From NCBI GenBank assembly GCA_902363395.1, contig CABIZZ010000001.1, positions 868,001 to 932,000 on the forward strand: a stretch of DNA of 64,000 nucleotides, written 5' to 3'. The notes beneath the pieces are model-generated. The model had not been told where the DNA came from, did not search any database, and saw only the letters and a program-made list of their open reading frames with translations. Positions 1 through 12,074 of this stretch are shown piece after piece. The translations under genes were made by a program, and so were the position numbers. Each line of letters starts with the position of its first letter. The stretch's first letter is position 1. This DNA is from Streptococcaceae bacterium (lineage in GTDB: Bacteria > Bacillota > Bacilli > Lactobacillales > Streptococcaceae).

Positions 1-1
1 T

Positions 2-544
2 TATGTCCATCCAAATGACTCTCAGGAAAAAATTAAGAAGCAGGTAGAAATGGCGACAGCCATGAATCTCCTCTTCCAAGGGATGGCCTTTATGCAGGTC
101 GGACAAGAGTTCCTACGAACAAAGTTGGTTGCAACGGGCGAAGATGGAGAAGTGACACAGGAAGATCGAGAACGGGCTATGAATTCCTATAATGCGCCAG
201 ATGCCGTCAACCAAGTCGATTGGGATTTAGTATCAGTCAACAAGGATACAATCGAATATGTGCGTCAAATCATTCATTTGAAGAAGACCCTACCTGCCTT
301 GTCCCTCGAATCTTATGAGGAGATTTATCAACATGTCTTTGTCCATACTGCCGATATGGGTAGTGGTGTTGTGGTCTTTGAATTGACCTGGGATAAACAC
401 TATTATGTTATCTTTAACACCAGTGGACTACCATTCTATCTCCAGAACGCAGATCATCTTGAGCTCCTTGTTGGGAATAGCCGAAACAAACGTCCATTCT
501 ATGTAGAGAATTTAACAGCATCTGTCTTTGAATGGAAGAAATGA
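2..544 (+). CDS. pulA: Type I pullulanase (GH13), C-terminal end, truncated by window edge
   Basis: This is the last 180 residues of an alpha-glucan debranching enzyme; the start lies outside the window. The reading frame is open from base 2. The stretch around residues 25-45 (FQGMAFMQVGQEFLRTK) is the end of the GH13 barrel seen in type I pullulanases, followed by the asparagine/tyrosine-rich segment and an all-beta C-terminal domain. The family hydrolyses alpha-1,6 links in pullulan and branched maltodextrins. A maltogenic relative lies at 26.4 kb, so the strain has at least two GH13 enzymes. A multi-hairpin repeat begins one base after the stop and probably ends its transcript. A glycogen-branching or other GH13 enzyme is possible but fits less well. 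Confidence 0.8.
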   Translation, partial: YVHPNDSQEKIKKQVEMATAMNLLFQGMAFMQVGQEFLRTKLVATGEDGEVTQEDRERAMNSYNAPDAVNQVDWDLVSVNKDTIEYVRQIIHLKKTLPALSLESYEEIYQHVFVHTADMGSGVVVFELTWDKHYYVIFNTSGLPFYLQNADHLELLVGNSRNKRPFYVENLTASVFEWKK

Positions 545-717
545 GAGTGGGACAGAAATCGGTAATTCGTTAGAATTCGATTTCGTCGTCCCACCTCCGC
601 ACAGTTGAGTAGGGCTGTAAAATCTGATGAAATCAGCGTAGTAGAGCCCACTCAACCACTGCGTCTTGCTCGACAATCTAAAAATAATTGAGAGGCTAGG
701 ACTTTTGTCCCAGCCTC
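545..717 (+). repeat. R1 multi-hairpin repeat, copy 1
   Basis: First of five nearly identical copies (others at 10046, 39744, 50389 and 59596). It contains three foldable units: an outer GTGGGAC/GTCCCAC stem near the 5' end, a GTTGAGT-AGGGCT/AGCCC-ACTCAAC stem around a small GCTGATGAAATCAGC hairpin, and a 3' GAGGCTAGGAC/GTCCCAGCCTC stem. This copy is 173 bp, has AATCTGATG where the others have AAGCTGATG, and starts one base after the pullulanase stop. It probably acts as a terminator. Confidence 0.9.
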
Positions 718-745
718 ATTTCAAATTTAAGAAAAGTCTTCTTAA

Positions 746-880
746 AAACTTTCCTTAGGTGAGTCCGGACGTCAGCGAACTTCTCTGAAGTTCCAAGACT
801 TAGTTTTGAACCTAAAGTTTCAAAACTCCCGAGTACTTGAAACACTATGTTTCAAGTACTTTTCTCACAACGGAAAGTTT
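746..880. repeat. R2 structured repeat, copy 1
   Basis: A 135 bp element with terminal inverted repeats (AAACTTTCC...GTGAG at the left, CTCAC...GGAAAGTTT at the right) and three internal hairpins: GAACTTctctGAAGTTC, AGTTTTGAA...TTCAAAACT, and GTACTTGAAAC...GTTTCAAGTAC. Related copies lie at 45705 and, inverted and expanded, at 48000. Loop and stem sequences differ between copies while pairing is kept, which suggests selection on structure. Confidence 0.8.
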
Positions 881-974
881 TAGATTTGCTATAATAATCC
901 AAGGTAATCGAAGTGTTTTTTGAAAAACAATCCAGCTTCCTTAAAGTAAAAACAGTTTGTCTACATTCAAAAAT

Positions 975-1005
975 AAGATTGGGAGGTCCCAATCTTATTT
1001 TTTTT
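975..1005. terminator. Bidirectional terminator at the end of the LtaS gene
   Basis: AAGATTGGG pairs with CCCAATCTT around a four-base loop, followed by a long T run on the plus strand and a weaker T run on the minus strand. It overlaps the stop codon of the minus-strand LtaS gene. Confidence 0.75.
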
Positions 1006-3181
1006 CTGATGAAGATGAGCTAGAACTACTTGAGCTGGAATTCTCACTCGAAGAAGATGAACTGAACTGTTCAGGGTGGAGTTCCTTATAGCTTGGCGCT
1101 TTGAAGAGATCTACCGTTGATTGATTGCCTTTTTGGCTATAGAGGCTGGTTGAAGCATCCCCTTTTTCTTTTTCAATTTTCTTCAATGCTTTCATCGAGT
1201 TATTGTAGGAGTAGTCATCTGGGTTAACTTTACCAAGATCATTTCCAGTGTAGAATCGTAAGAGGTCCCCTGTTTGGATACTATCACTAATCTTGAGCTG
1301 TAAATTCGCTGCCTCACGGATTTTATCCAGTTGCTCTTTCGTTGATTCGTCTGGATTGGTGATTTCCTCACCAGTCTTTGTGTAATAGGTCCGGCCACTG
1401 TAACTTGTATACTCAGGAGTCACAAAGTAGTTAGCAGAACGGAAAGCTACGATTTGGCTATGATTTGGAGATAACAAGTCTTGACCAACTTGAAGGAAGT
1501 TCTTAGAATCAATGCCTAACAAGTGTTCCAATGTTGGAAGCATATCAATCTCTCCACCATAGGTCTCAATGACTTTCCCCTTGTTCATACCAGGAATGAC
1601 CACCATATACGGTACCCGTTGCAACATGGCATTGTCATAACTTGACCAAGTTTCAGAGTTCTTATCAAGCAAAGGAGCCAGAGCTGGATTTCGAGAATTA
1701 GAAATACCGTAGTGGTCTCCGTACAAAACGATAATGGAGTTCTCATAGAGGCCAGAAGCTTTGAGATAATCGAAGAAGGCCTTGATAGAAGAATCCAAGT
1801 AGTTGGCTGTTGCGAAATAGCCATTAATGGTTTCATCTTGCGTCTCTGCAAGAGGGAAGCCAATCTCGTCACCAATCAGACTCGTCGTATAAGGATAGTG
1901 GTTGGAAACGGTAATGAACTTAGTATAAAACGGTTGTTGCATGTGTTCCAAGTACTTGATGGAATCCTTCAACATGATCTTGTCATTAAGTCCATACTGG
2001 AAGGAGTTGGTTTCATCTTGCTTGGTAAAGTATGATGCATCAAAGAAGTAATGGTAGCCCCATTGTTTGTAGGCTGTATTACGGTTCCAGAAGCTTCCGG
2101 CATTTCCATGGAAAACAGCACTGGATTGGTAGCCATTCTTAGAAAGAATGAAAGGAGCTGCTTGCTGGGTATTTGTCCCACCGTAATTTACCATAAAGGA
2201 ACCTTGGTTCAAACCGAACAAGCCCGTTTCAATCATGGTCTCTGCATCTGATGTTTTACCAGCTTTTACCTGGTTGAAGATATTGGCAAATGCAAAGGTT
2301 TCGTTTGAATGGTAAAGCGAGTTGATAAAAGGGGTCACTTCGTATTCTTTGTCATCGACTTTCAATTTATAGTCGATCAAGAATTGTTGGAAGCTTTCCA
2401 GATGGATATAGATAACATTTCGTCCCTTTGCGAGACCAAAGGTTTCAGGGTTTGGTTGTGCATAATGGCTAGCAACATACTCTTCAACTGGCTTCAAATC
2501 AACTTCAGAAGCCTTTGAGCGTTCTTTATTGGCCATGTAGGTCTGGTTGGCACTGTAACCCAAGAAGGCAGGCAAACCAAGAGCACGAACCACATAGTAG
2601 TTGGAGAACCCACGCGTCAACAATTCTGGGCGGTCAATCTCGGCCAAGAAAAGATTGGCTGAGAAGAGCATGGCAGAGAGCGAAGTCACTGCAAAACTTG
2701 CCCGCTTGTTAAAGGGACGGCGATCTAGTTTGACCAATTTCTTTAAGAAGAGGAAAGCTAGAATCGGGAAGTCTAAAACATAGATAATATCCCAGGGACG
2801 GAACAATTCTAAGGCTGCAGCTCCAAGACCAGCGGAAACCTTACTAGAGGCCAGCATGGTATTAACCGTCACGAAGTCTGTAAACTCACGATAATAAATC
2901 GAGTTGGAAATCAACCAGATAAATAAAATGACATAGATGCTAAAAGATAGCAAATAAAAGAGTTTGGTTCTCTTAATATAAAAAGCGAGACCAATCAATA
3001 AGAGGCTTAACGGTATCGGGTTAATGACTGCGAGAAAAACCTGATAGAAGCCTTGAATATCTAAATTAAAGTCTACTGTATAGGCCCACATGGTTTTAAA
3101 CCAATAAAGCAACAGTAGGGTAAAGACAAATCCTAGTCTGGTACTCATAGCATCGAGTATCGTTTTGGTAATTTTTTTCAC
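995..3181 (-). CDS. ltaS: Lipoteichoic acid synthase LtaS family (membrane sulfatase-fold)
   Basis: LtaS enzymes polymerise glycerol phosphate from phosphatidylglycerol onto a glycolipid anchor outside the membrane. The 728-residue protein has about five N-terminal membrane segments (residues 10-190) and an extracellular sulfatase-fold domain from about 245. Visible motifs are the metal-binding HLESF, the catalytic GKTSDAE with Thr310, HGNAGSFWNRN and YGDHYG. I place the start at a GTG preceded by AAGGAAG nine bases upstream; an ATG 126 bases further upstream has no ribosome site and adds 42 atypical residues. The C-terminus ends in a run of serines, unusual for the family and perhaps a wall-spanning linker. 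The gene is monocistronic. Confidence 0.88.
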   Translation of the reverse strand: MKKITKTILDAMSTRLGFVFTLLLLYWFKTMWAYTVDFNLDIQGFYQVFLAVINPIPLSLLLIGLAFYIKRTKLFYLLSFSIYVILFIWLISNSIYYREFTDFVTVNTMLASSKVSAGLGAAALELFRPWDIIYVLDFPILAFLFLKKLVKLDRRPFNKRASFAVTSLSAMLFSANLFLAEIDRPELLTRGFSNYYVVRALGLPAFLGYSANQTYMANKERSKASEVDLKPVEEYVASHYAQPNPETFGLAKGRNVIYIHLESFQQFLIDYKLKVDDKEYEVTPFINSLYHSNETFAFANIFNQVKAGKTSDAETMIETGLFGLNQGSFMVNYGGTNTQQAAPFILSKNGYQSSAVFHGNAGSFWNRNTAYKQWGYHYFFDASYFTKQDETNSFQYGLNDKIMLKDSIKYLEHMQQPFYTKFITVSNHYPYTTSLIGDEIGFPLAETQDETINGYFATANYLDSSIKAFFDYLKASGLYENSIIVLYGDHYGISNSRNPALAPLLDKNSETWSSYDNAMLQRVPYMVVIPGMNKGKVIETYGGEIDMLPTLEHLLGIDSKNFLQVGQDLLSPNHSQIVAFRSANYFVTPEYTSYSGRTYYTKTGEEITNPDESTKEQLDKIREAANLQLKISDSIQTGDLLRFYTGNDLGKVNPDDYSYNNSMKALKKIEKEKGDASTSLYSQKGNQSTVDLFKAPSYKELHPEQFSSSSSSENSSSSSSSSSSSEKK

Positions 3182-3388
3182 AAAAATATACTTCCTTGCC
3201 TTATTTCCTAAAAATTTTCTTACAACAGTATACCATAATTTAAAACGTTTTGAAAATAAAGCAAGCGGATAATGAAGGAATGAAAGTTGAGGATTGAGAT
3301 TTGTCATCCATTACTAAACAAAAAGAGAGAGAATGTTCAAAGTGATGGTGAAGCTTATGTTATTAATCGCATTTTTAAGGAAGAGACT

Positions 3389-3417
3389 TTGTGAATTTTT
3401 GAAAATTTTGATACAAT
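3389..3417 (+). promoter_or_regulatory. Promoter of the rRNA methyltransferase gene
   Basis: TTGTGA (3389-3394), a 17 bp spacer and TACAAT (3412-3417). The expected transcription start, about seven bases after the -10 box, falls on or one base before the ATG at 3425, which implies a leaderless or nearly leaderless mRNA. Confidence 0.6.
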
Positions 3418-3424
3418 AGAGAGT

Positions 3425-4588
3425 ATGAAAAAGCTGACAATTAACCGACAAGTTGAGAAGAAAATTCATAAAGGTTATAAGATTTTAGAAAAGATTGACT
3501 TTGGGCAGCTCCCCTTTGACAATGAGGTGGTCGAGCTGGTCACAGCTTCGGGCCATTTTCTTGGGACAGGCTATCTATCAGAGCAAAACAAGGGACTTGG
3601 TTGGGTCATTTCTACGAAGAAAATCAACTTGGATCAGGCTTACTTTAGACATCTATTTGCTAAAGCTAAGTCAAAACGTCAGTCTTACTATCAGTCGGAA
3701 TTGGATACAGCTTTTAGAATTTTTAATCAAGAAGGCGACGGATTTGGTGGCTTGACTATTGATCTCTATGGAGATTATGCCGTCTTTTCCATCTACAATG
3801 CCTTTGTTTATCAAATCAGAGAGCTGCTTGTTACGGCTTTTCAAGAAGTCTTTCCAGAGGTCTTGGGAGGATATGAAAAAATCCGTTTCAAGGATCCAGG
3901 TTATGAGTCAGCCCATCTTTTTGGTCAAGAAGCTCCAGAGCATTTTTTGATTTTGGAAAATGGTGTTCGCTACCAAGTCTTTCTGAATGATGGCTTGATG
4001 ACAGGGATTTTCTTGGACCAACACGATGTGCGTGCTAGTTTAGTAGATGGCTTAGCTGCAGGTAAATCCTTACTCAATATGTTTTCCTACACGGCGGCTT
4101 TTTCGGTGGCAGCGGCCATGGGTGGAGCAGTAGAAACAACCTCTGTAGATCTGGCCAAGCGTAGTCGTGAACTATCCGAAGCCCATTTTGTGGCAAATGG
4201 TTTAGAACTGGATCAACACCGCTTTATTGTCATGGATGTTTTTGATTATTATAAGTATGCTAAGCGTCATGGTTTGACTTATGATGTGATCGTTCTAGAT
4301 CCTCCGAGTTTTGCTCGCAATAAGAAGCGAACTTTCTCAGTTGCGAAGGATTACCACAAACTGATTGAGCAGTCCCTAGAGATTTTAAATCCAAATGGTA
4401 TTTTGATTGCAAGTACGAATGCTGCCAATGTCAGTCGGGATAAATTTAAGAAAGAAATTGAAAAGGGCTTCAAAGGCCAAAAACATCGCTATATCAGTGA
4501 AGTTGGACTTCCAGCTGATTTTCGATACAATGAAAGGGAAGAAAGTAGTAATTACTTGAAAGTATTTACAATTAAGGTGGATCAATGA
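3425..4588 (+). CDS. Class I SAM-dependent rRNA methyltransferase (RlmI-like)
   Basis: The 387-residue protein has an N-terminal PUA-like RNA-binding region (about 1-75), a middle domain, and a C-terminal Rossmann methyltransferase. The SAM-binding region reads [15 protein letters not shown] and motif IV is LDPPSFA, as in RlmI/YwbD enzymes that methylate cytosine C5 of 23S rRNA. Target specificity cannot be read from the sequence. Its stop overlaps the start of aroD by four bases, so it is the first gene of the aromatic operon and translationally coupled to it. The promoter lies so close to the ATG that the message is probably leaderless. Confidence 0.85.
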   Translation: MKKLTINRQVEKKIHKGYKILEKIDFGQLPFDNEVVELVTASGHFLGTGYLSEQNKGLGWVISTKKINLDQAYFRHLFAKAKSKRQSYYQSELDTAFRIFNQEGDGFGGLTIDLYGDYAVFSIYNAFVYQIRELLVTAFQEVFPEVLGGYEKIRFKDPGYESAHLFGQEAPEHFLILENGVRYQVFLNDGLMTGIFLDQHDVRASLVDGLAAGKSLLNMFSYTAAFSVAAAMGGAVETTSVDLAKRSRELSEAHFVANGLELDQHRFIVMDVFDYYKYAKRHGLTYDVIVLDPPSFARNKKRTFSVAKDYHKLIEQSLEILNPNGILIASTNAANVSRDKFKKEIEKGFKGQKHRYISEVGLPADFRYNEREESSNYLKVFTIKVDQ

Positions 4589-5262
4589 AATTAGTCGTTT
4601 CTGTAATGCCAAGAAATTTTGAAGAAGCACAGGCCATTGATGCCAGTCGTTATCAAGATGCAGATGTGATTGAATGGCGTGCGGATTACTTGGAAAAAAA
4701 TGATATTTTACAGGTTGCGCCTGCCATCTTTGAGAAATTTGCAGGCCGTGAAATTTTATTTACGCTACGGACACGAGAGCAGGGAGGAGAAATTGAACTT
4801 TCTGGTGAAGAGTACGTAGCCCTTATCCATGATATCAACAACATCTACCATCCGGATTATGTCGATTTTGAGTACTTTGGTCATCAGGCCGAGTTTAATC
4901 AGATGATGGATTACTCCAATCTTTGCTTAAGCTACCATAATTTCCAGGAAACCCCTGAAAATTTGATGGAAATTATGTCTGAATTAACGAGTCTTACACC
5001 AAAGCTGGTTAAAGTTTCGGTTATGGCCCAAAGTGAGCAGGATGTTCTGGATCTAATGAACTATACACGTGGCTTTAAGACGCTTAATCCTGAACAAGAG
5101 TTCGTAACCATTTCTATGGGGAAAATCGGCCGAATCTCTCGCATCGCTGCCGATTTAACCGGTTCTGTTTGGTCCTATGCTAGCGTTGGAGAGCAAAGTG
5201 CACCAGGTCAAATCAGCTTGTCCAGCATGCACAAGATTCGGGAGATCTTAGATGAAGATTGA
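4585..5262 (+). CDS. aroD: 3-dehydroquinate dehydratase, type I
   Basis: Third shikimate step: dehydration of 3-dehydroquinate to 3-dehydroshikimate in the cytosol. The 225-residue length and the two catalytic residues identify the type I (Schiff base) class: His118 in SYHNF and Lys143 in LVKVSVMAQ. The N-terminal [11 protein letters not shown] and the [11 protein letters not shown] segment with the phosphate-binding arginine are standard. It overlaps the upstream methyltransferase by four bases and the downstream aroE by eleven, as expected for a tightly coupled operon. Confidence 0.96.
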   Translation: MKLVVSVMPRNFEEAQAIDASRYQDADVIEWRADYLEKNDILQVAPAIFEKFAGREILFTLRTREQGGEIELSGEEYVALIHDINNIYHPDYVDFEYFGHQAEFNQMMDYSNLCLSYHNFQETPENLMEIMSELTSLTPKLVKVSVMAQSEQDVLDLMNYTRGFKTLNPEQEFVTISMGKIGRISRIAADLTGSVWSYASVGEQSAPGQISLSSMHKIREILDED

Positions 5263-6127
5263 TGGCTATACGCGAATGGCGGCCGTGATTGCCAAGCCCA
5301 TTCGTCATAGTATCTCACCCTTTATTCACAACCATGCTTACCAACTAACCGCTACCAATGCGGTCTACCTTGCTTGGGAAGTGGAAGAAGAACAAGTCGA
5401 ACAAAGTCTTCAACAGTTACGGGCACTGGATATGTTGGGCACTAATATTTCCATGCCTTACAAGAAAAAGGTCTTGCCATTTTTAGATCAGGTAGATGGA
5501 AGCGCACAACTCATTGGTTCGGTCAATACAATTGTTCAGAAAAATGGTTGTTTAACAGGCTACAATACAGACGGACTTGGTTTTCTAAAGAGTCTCCCCA
5601 AGACTTTTTCGATAAAGAATAAGAAACTTGTCCTTTTAGGAGCAGGTGGTGCTGCGACTGCTATTGTTGTAGAGGCTATTCGTCAAGGTGCTGGAAAGAT
5701 TCATTTATTCGTTCGTCCAGAAAGCATAGATAAGTATCAGGCTGTCTTTGCTCCACTATCTGAAGCTCTTGCTGTGTCAATTGTCCTTCATGACTTTTCT
5801 AGTCGGGATCAGTTGAATGCAACGATAGAGGGGACGGATTTATTGATCAATGCTACAGGACTAGGAATGGACGGGTCTTCTCTCCCTATTCCAAAAGAGT
5901 TTAACTTTCCTAAAGGATGTCTAGTGGCTGATTTAGCTTATTTTCCTGCCAAGACACCTTTTCTTCAATTAGCTGAAGAACAAGGGGCGCAAACCTTAAA
6001 TGGCTTGGGAATGCTCTTCCATCAAGCTGCCGTTGCCTTCGAACTGATGACGGATAAAACTTTCCCGGAAGAGGAAGTCTGGCAAGCTTTGAAATTGGAA
6101 TACCCAGATTATGTATTAGAAAAATGA
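5252..6127 (+). CDS. aroE: Shikimate dehydrogenase (NADP+)
   Basis: Reduces 3-dehydroshikimate to shikimate. The N-terminal domain binds substrate with the catalytic Lys71 in [10 protein letters not shown] and Asp107 in YNTDGLGF; the C-terminal Rossmann domain has the glycine motif [10 protein letters not shown]. Length (291 residues) is normal. The ATG overlaps the 3' end of aroD. A 10 bp stem follows the stop (6132-6176), so part of the transcript may stop before aroB. Confidence 0.96.
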   Translation: MKIDGYTRMAAVIAKPIRHSISPFIHNHAYQLTATNAVYLAWEVEEEQVEQSLQQLRALDMLGTNISMPYKKKVLPFLDQVDGSAQLIGSVNTIVQKNGCLTGYNTDGLGFLKSLPKTFSIKNKKLVLLGAGGAATAIVVEAIRQGAGKIHLFVRPESIDKYQAVFAPLSEALAVSIVLHDFSSRDQLNATIEGTDLLINATGLGMDGSSLPIPKEFNFPKGCLVADLAYFPAKTPFLQLAEEQGAQTLNGLGMLFHQAAVAFELMTDKTFPEEEVWQALKLEYPDYVLEK

Positions 6128-6131
6128 TGGA

Positions 6132-6176
6132 AGAAAACAGAAAAACTTAATCAAGTATGCTCTGTTTTCTATTTTT
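6132..6176 (+). terminator. Terminator or attenuator between aroE and aroB
   Basis: AGAAAACAGA (6132-6141) pairs perfectly with TCTGTTTTCT (6161-6170), followed by five T residues. The loop is long (19 bases), so termination may be partial. A TACAAT box at 6178-6183 may restart transcription for aroB, but I see no good -35 box. Confidence 0.55.
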
Positions 6177-6228
6177 ATACAATAGTGAAATTGTAATCTT
6201 TTTCACATGGATTTGAAAGGAGATCCTT

Positions 6229-7293
6229 ATGAAGGTGAATGTTGATCTACCAAAGAATGGTTATGAGATTGTCATTGAGAATGGCGCAATCCAAAAGGTT
6301 GGAACCTGGCTCAGTCAATTATGGAAAGCTCAAAAAGTAGCAGTCATTACAGACAACCATGTAGGATCTCTTTATGCAAGTCAGGTGGTAAAAAGCCTTG
6401 AAGATGAAGGATTTACAGTGATTAGCTTTGAGTTCCTAGAAGGAGAAGCTAGTAAAAATCTGACGACCGTTCAAAAAGTCTATGAATTCTTAGCCAAGAA
6501 TGGAATGACACGATCAGACGGCATCCTCGCTCTTGGAGGTGGTGTTGTTGGTGATCTAGCTGGCTTTGTAGCATCCACCTATATGCGGGGAATCCATTTC
6601 GTCCAAGTACCGACTAGTTTGACGGCTCAGGTTGACTCCTCTATCGGAGGTAAGACCGGAGTCAATACACTCTATGCTAAAAACATGGTAGGAACCTTTG
6701 CCCAACCGGATGAGGTATTGATTGACCCTGAAGTGCTGCGGACTCTTGGCAAGCGCGAGTTGATTGAGGGCATGGGGGAAGTCATTAAGTACGGTCTCAT
6801 CGAAGATCCTGCCTTATGGGAAGAACTGGATCAAATGGATGGCTCCATTGAGTCTATTTTTGAGCATGCAGAATCCTTGATTGCTCATTCCTGTCAAGTC
6901 AAGCGCAAGATGGTCGTCGAAGATGAGCTAGATCAAGGCATTCGGCTATATCTAAATTTTGGTCATACCCTTGGCCATGCGATCGAAGCAACAGCCGGTT
7001 ATGGCCAGGTCATGCACGGAGAAGCCGTAGCGATTGGAATGGTGCAAGTTACTAAGGTGGCCGAAGCTAAGGGATTGGTTCAAGCCGGTTTAACGCAGGT
7101 TATTCGTCAAATGTGTCAAAAATTTGGCTTACCAGTAGAATTCCATACTTGGGATAAGGAAAAGCTTTATCAGGCCTTAACCTTGGACAAGAAGGCGAGG
7201 GGCAATCAATTGAAACTCGTTTTGGTACCTGAAATTGGAACTTGTCAGATCCATCCAGTCCCATTGGAAGAAATGAGAGACTTCTTAATCTAG
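6229..7293 (+). CDS. aroB: 3-dehydroquinate synthase
   Basis: Second shikimate step: cyclises DAHP to 3-dehydroquinate using NAD+ and a divalent metal. The nucleotide-binding motif [11 protein letters not shown] starts at Gly103; the metal-binding histidines are in [10 protein letters not shown] and [10 protein letters not shown]. Length (354) is normal. A strong ribosome site (AAAGGAGAT) precedes the ATG. It is separated from aroE by about 100 bp holding a hairpin, so aroB-aroC-tyrA may form a partly independent unit. Confidence 0.96.
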   Translation: MKVNVDLPKNGYEIVIENGAIQKVGTWLSQLWKAQKVAVITDNHVGSLYASQVVKSLEDEGFTVISFEFLEGEASKNLTTVQKVYEFLAKNGMTRSDGILALGGGVVGDLAGFVASTYMRGIHFVQVPTSLTAQVDSSIGGKTGVNTLYAKNMVGTFAQPDEVLIDPEVLRTLGKRELIEGMGEVIKYGLIEDPALWEELDQMDGSIESIFEHAESLIAHSCQVKRKMVVEDELDQGIRLYLNFGHTLGHAIEATAGYGQVMHGEAVAIGMVQVTKVAEAKGLVQAGLTQVIRQMCQKFGLPVEFHTWDKEKLYQALTLDKKARGNQLKLVLVPEIGTCQIHPVPLEEMRDFLI

Positions 7294-7313
7294 AAAGCGA
7301 CAAAGGAGATACC

Positions 7314-8480
7314 ATGCGTTATTTAACAGCAGGAGAATCACACGGACCACGACTAACAGCAATTATAGAAGGAGTACCAGCAGGTCTCCCTTTGACAGCT
7401 GATTATATCAACGTCGAATTAAAACGCCGCCAAGGGGGCTATGGCCGTGGAGCACGAATGAAGATTGAAAGCGATCAGGTCGAGATCACCTCTGGAGTTC
7501 GCCATGGCTTGACCATGGGAGGTCCTATCACCTTGAATGTCACCAATCTAGACCATCAAAAATGGTTGGAGATCATGTCTGTTAGTGATGTGGAGGAAAA
7601 GAAGAAGGGGCTCCGGAAAATTACCAAGCCTCGTCCAGGCCACGCTGATTTGGTCGGCGGCATCAAGTACCGTTTCGATGACTTACGAAATTCTTTGGAA
7701 CGCTCATCCGCTCGGGAAACAACCATGCGGGTAGCAGTAGGTGCAGTAGCCAAACGTCTATTGGAAGAGATTGGGGTTCAGGTAGCCAGCCACATCGTCA
7801 ATTTCGGTGGCATCGAAGTAGAGGTTCCGGAAAATCTAACGGTTTCCCAAATCAAGGAAGCGGTCGCTCAGTCAGAAGTTTCCATCGTCAATCGAGAGCG
7901 AGAAGAGGAAATCAAGGCCTATATCGATAGCGTGAAGAAAGAAGGGGAAACCATTGGAGGGATCGTCGAAACGATTGTAGGTGGTGTACCTGTCGGTCTG
8001 GGGTCTTTTGTCCAATGGGACAAGAAATTGGATGCCAAGATTGCTCAAGGGGTTGTCTCTATCAATGCTTTTAAAGGTGTAGAGTTCGGGCTAGGCTTTG
8101 AAGCCGGTCGAAGAAAAGGCAGTCAAGTCATGGACGAAATTCTCTGGTCTGAGCAAGATGGGTATACTCGTCGAACCAATCATTTGGGTGGATTTGAAGG
8201 TGGTATGACCAATGGAGAGCCGATTATCGTCCGTGGTGTTATGAAACCAATCCCAACTCTTTATAACCCCCTCATGAGTGTCGATATTGAAACGCACGAA
8301 CCGTATAAGGCAACGGTGGAGCGGAGTGACCCAACTGCGCTTCCAGCTGCAGGGGTTGTCATGGAGGCTGTGGTAGCAACGATCTTAGCCACAGAAGTCT
8401 TGGACAAGTTCTCTTCTGATAATTTGGAAGAATTGAAGGAGGCTGTCGAGCGTCATCGGGCCTATACCAAAGCTTTCTAA
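7314..8480 (+). CDS. aroC: Chorismate synthase
   Basis: Last shikimate step: converts EPSP to chorismate with reduced FMN. The protein starts [14 protein letters not shown], the family signature, with His10 in the active site; the second signature is [12 protein letters not shown] near residues 122-133. The start is the ATG at 7314, which follows AAGGAGAT; an upstream in-frame start at 7242 would overlap aroB by 52 bases and add 24 residues unlike any chorismate synthase. The resulting 388 residues match the family. Confidence 0.96.
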   Translation: MRYLTAGESHGPRLTAIIEGVPAGLPLTADYINVELKRRQGGYGRGARMKIESDQVEITSGVRHGLTMGGPITLNVTNLDHQKWLEIMSVSDVEEKKKGLRKITKPRPGHADLVGGIKYRFDDLRNSLERSSARETTMRVAVGAVAKRLLEEIGVQVASHIVNFGGIEVEVPENLTVSQIKEAVAQSEVSIVNREREEEIKAYIDSVKKEGETIGGIVETIVGGVPVGLGSFVQWDKKLDAKIAQGVVSINAFKGVEFGLGFEAGRRKGSQVMDEILWSEQDGYTRRTNHLGGFEGGMTNGEPIIVRGVMKPIPTLYNPLMSVDIETHEPYKATVERSDPTALPAAGVVMEAVVATILATEVLDKFSSDNLEELKEAVERHRAYTKAF

Positions 8481-8492
8481 ATGGAGAAATAG

Positions 8493-9599
8493 ATGGAAGA
8501 AAAGGTTGTTTATATCGTCGGTCTAGGACTGATTGGCGCTTCTTTAGCTATGGGGATCCGAAAAGCTTATCCACAAGTGACTTTACTAGGCTATAATCGT
8601 AGTCAGGCCTCACGGGATATTGCACTTATGAATGGCATAGTGGATGAGGTGACGGCTGATCTTGAAGCATTTGCTAGTCGAGCTGATGTCATTATCGTAT
8701 CCCTACCTGTCAAGCAAACCATCCAAACCTTTCAGCAACTGGCGAAAATACCACTGAAAGAAGGAGTCATTGTGACAGATGTGGGCTCCACCAAAGGTGC
8801 CATTGTAGAAGCTGGTCAAGCAGTTTTTAACCATCTACCTGTCCGTTTTGTCGGCGGGCATCCCATGGCAGGGAGTCACAAGACGGGTGCTGCCTCAGCT
8901 GACTCCACCCTCTTTGAAAATGCCTACTATATTTTTACCCCAACAGCTGCGACTGACCCAAGTGCGGTTTTGGAATTGAAGTATCTCCTCTCAGGGCTTG
9001 GAGCCCGCTTCATCGAGGTAGATCCAATGGAACACGATCGGGTCACTTCCCAGATCAGTCACTTTCCTCACGTATTGGCAGCTACCCTGATGGGACAAGC
9101 AGCTGCTTATACAGAAGAGCATAGCCTAACAGGTCGCTTTGCTGCAGGAGGATTTCGTGATATGACGCGGATTGCAGAGAGTGAGCCCAGCATGTGGACC
9201 TCCATTTTGCTATCCAATCCAGCTGCTGTTCTCAATCGGATAGCGGATTTTCAGGATCGCCTTGAGCAAGTTGCCGACATGATTCGCCAAGGGCAAGAAG
9301 ATGCGATTTGGTCCTTCTTTGACCATAGTCGAGAGCAACGGCAGCATATGCAGATCCATAAAAGAGGCGGGGTGGAAAGCACCTTCGATATTTTTGTGGA
9401 TGTTCCAGACGAAGAAGATGTCATTCTTCGAATCCTGGAGTTGCTTCGTGGTACCTCCTTGGTCAATATTCATATCAATGAAGAAAACCGGGAAGATGTC
9501 TACGGGATTCTTCAGATTTCATTTAAGACGGCTGCTGATCAAGCGCGGGCTGAAGCCCTGATCACCGAGCAAACGGATTATAGTGTGGTGATCAAATAG
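8493..9599 (+). CDS. tyrA: Prephenate dehydrogenase with C-terminal ACT domain
   Basis: Oxidatively decarboxylates prephenate to 4-hydroxyphenylpyruvate, the tyrosine precursor. The NAD-binding motif GLGLIGASL is at residues 10-18; the catalytic-histidine segment includes GGHPMAGSHKTG and the helical domain continues to about 280. The last 75 residues (STFDIFVDVPDEE onward) look like an ACT regulatory domain, which would permit tyrosine feedback. It starts 12 bases after aroC and is co-transcribed. Confidence 0.95.
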   Translation: MEEKVVYIVGLGLIGASLAMGIRKAYPQVTLLGYNRSQASRDIALMNGIVDEVTADLEAFASRADVIIVSLPVKQTIQTFQQLAKIPLKEGVIVTDVGSTKGAIVEAGQAVFNHLPVRFVGGHPMAGSHKTGAASADSTLFENAYYIFTPTAATDPSAVLELKYLLSGLGARFIEVDPMEHDRVTSQISHFPHVLAATLMGQAAAYTEEHSLTGRFAAGGFRDMTRIAESEPSMWTSILLSNPAAVLNRIADFQDRLEQVADMIRQGQEDAIWSFFDHSREQRQHMQIHKRGGVESTFDIFVDVPDEEDVILRILELLRGTSLVNIHINEENREDVYGILQISFKTAADQARAEALITEQTDYSVVIK

Positions 9600-9701
9600 T
9601 AGGTCCTAGGTAGGATTTTTACAAAAATAGCAGTTTCTACCACAAGATCTACCAGAATCTTTGTATAATAGAACAAAACCAAATCGTTAAGGAGAAATCA
9701 C

Positions 9702-10040
9702 ATGTCAAATATTTATGATCTAGCCAATGAATTGTCACGCGGAATTCGTGACTTACCAGAATACAAGGCTGTCCTTGCTAGTAAGGAAGCCATTGATGAC
9801 GATGCCGATGCAAAAGCGTTATTCGGAGACTACCTGGCTTTCCAACAAGAAATTCATGGAGTCATCCAGTCTGGACAAATGCCAACTGAAGACCAACAAA
9901 AGAAAATGCAAGACTTTGCTGGAAAATTACAAGGAAACCCAATTGTGAATGAATTTTTCACCAAACAACAGCAACTATCAGTTTATCTGGGAGATATTGA
10001 ACGGATTATTTTTGATCCAGTTCAAGATCTATTTAAATAA
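9702..10040 (+). CDS. YlbF/YmcA family protein
   Basis: A 112-residue, nearly all-helical acidic protein of the YlbF/YmcA (DUF964) family. In Bacillus, family members help control RNase Y and differentiation; their role in streptococci is not settled. A gene of this family sits between tyrA and aroA in related streptococci, so the position is conserved rather than accessory. There is a TATAAT box at 9664-9669 and a clear ribosome site (AAGGAGAAA) before the ATG, suggesting its own promoter. An R1 repeat starts six bases after the stop and separates it from aroA. Confidence 0.85.
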   Translation: MSNIYDLANELSRGIRDLPEYKAVLASKEAIDDDADAKALFGDYLAFQQEIHGVIQSGQMPTEDQQKKMQDFAGKLQGNPIVNEFFTKQQQLSVYLGDIERIIFDPVQDLFK

Positions 10041-10045
10041 GGGAG

Positions 10046-10220
10046 AGAGTGGGACAGAAATCGGTAATTCGTTAGAATTCGATTTCGTCGTCCCACCTCC
10101 GCATAGTTGAGTAGGGCTGTAAAAGCTGATGAAATCAGCGTAGTAGAGCCCACTCAACCACTGCGTCTTGCTCAACAATCCAAAGATAATTGAAAGGCTA
10201 GGACTTTAGTCCCAGCCTCT
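10046..10220 (+). repeat. R1 multi-hairpin repeat, copy 2
   Basis: A 175 bp copy of the element at 545, with the same three stems. It differs from the other copies at a few positions (for example GCATAGTTGAG instead of GCACAGTTGAG, and ACTTTAGTCCC in the 3' hairpin). It splits the aromatic cluster into two transcriptional halves, upstream of aroA. Confidence 0.9.
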
Positions 10221-10309
10221 TTCGTTTCTCTTCTTAGAGCTCCTTCCAAGTGAACGTTGAAAATGGCTGCTTTTTATGGTAAAATTTTTAGAAAAGCTTG
10301 AAGGGGTAA

Positions 10310-12064
<1,755 letters not shown>

Positions 12065-12074
<10 letters not shown>

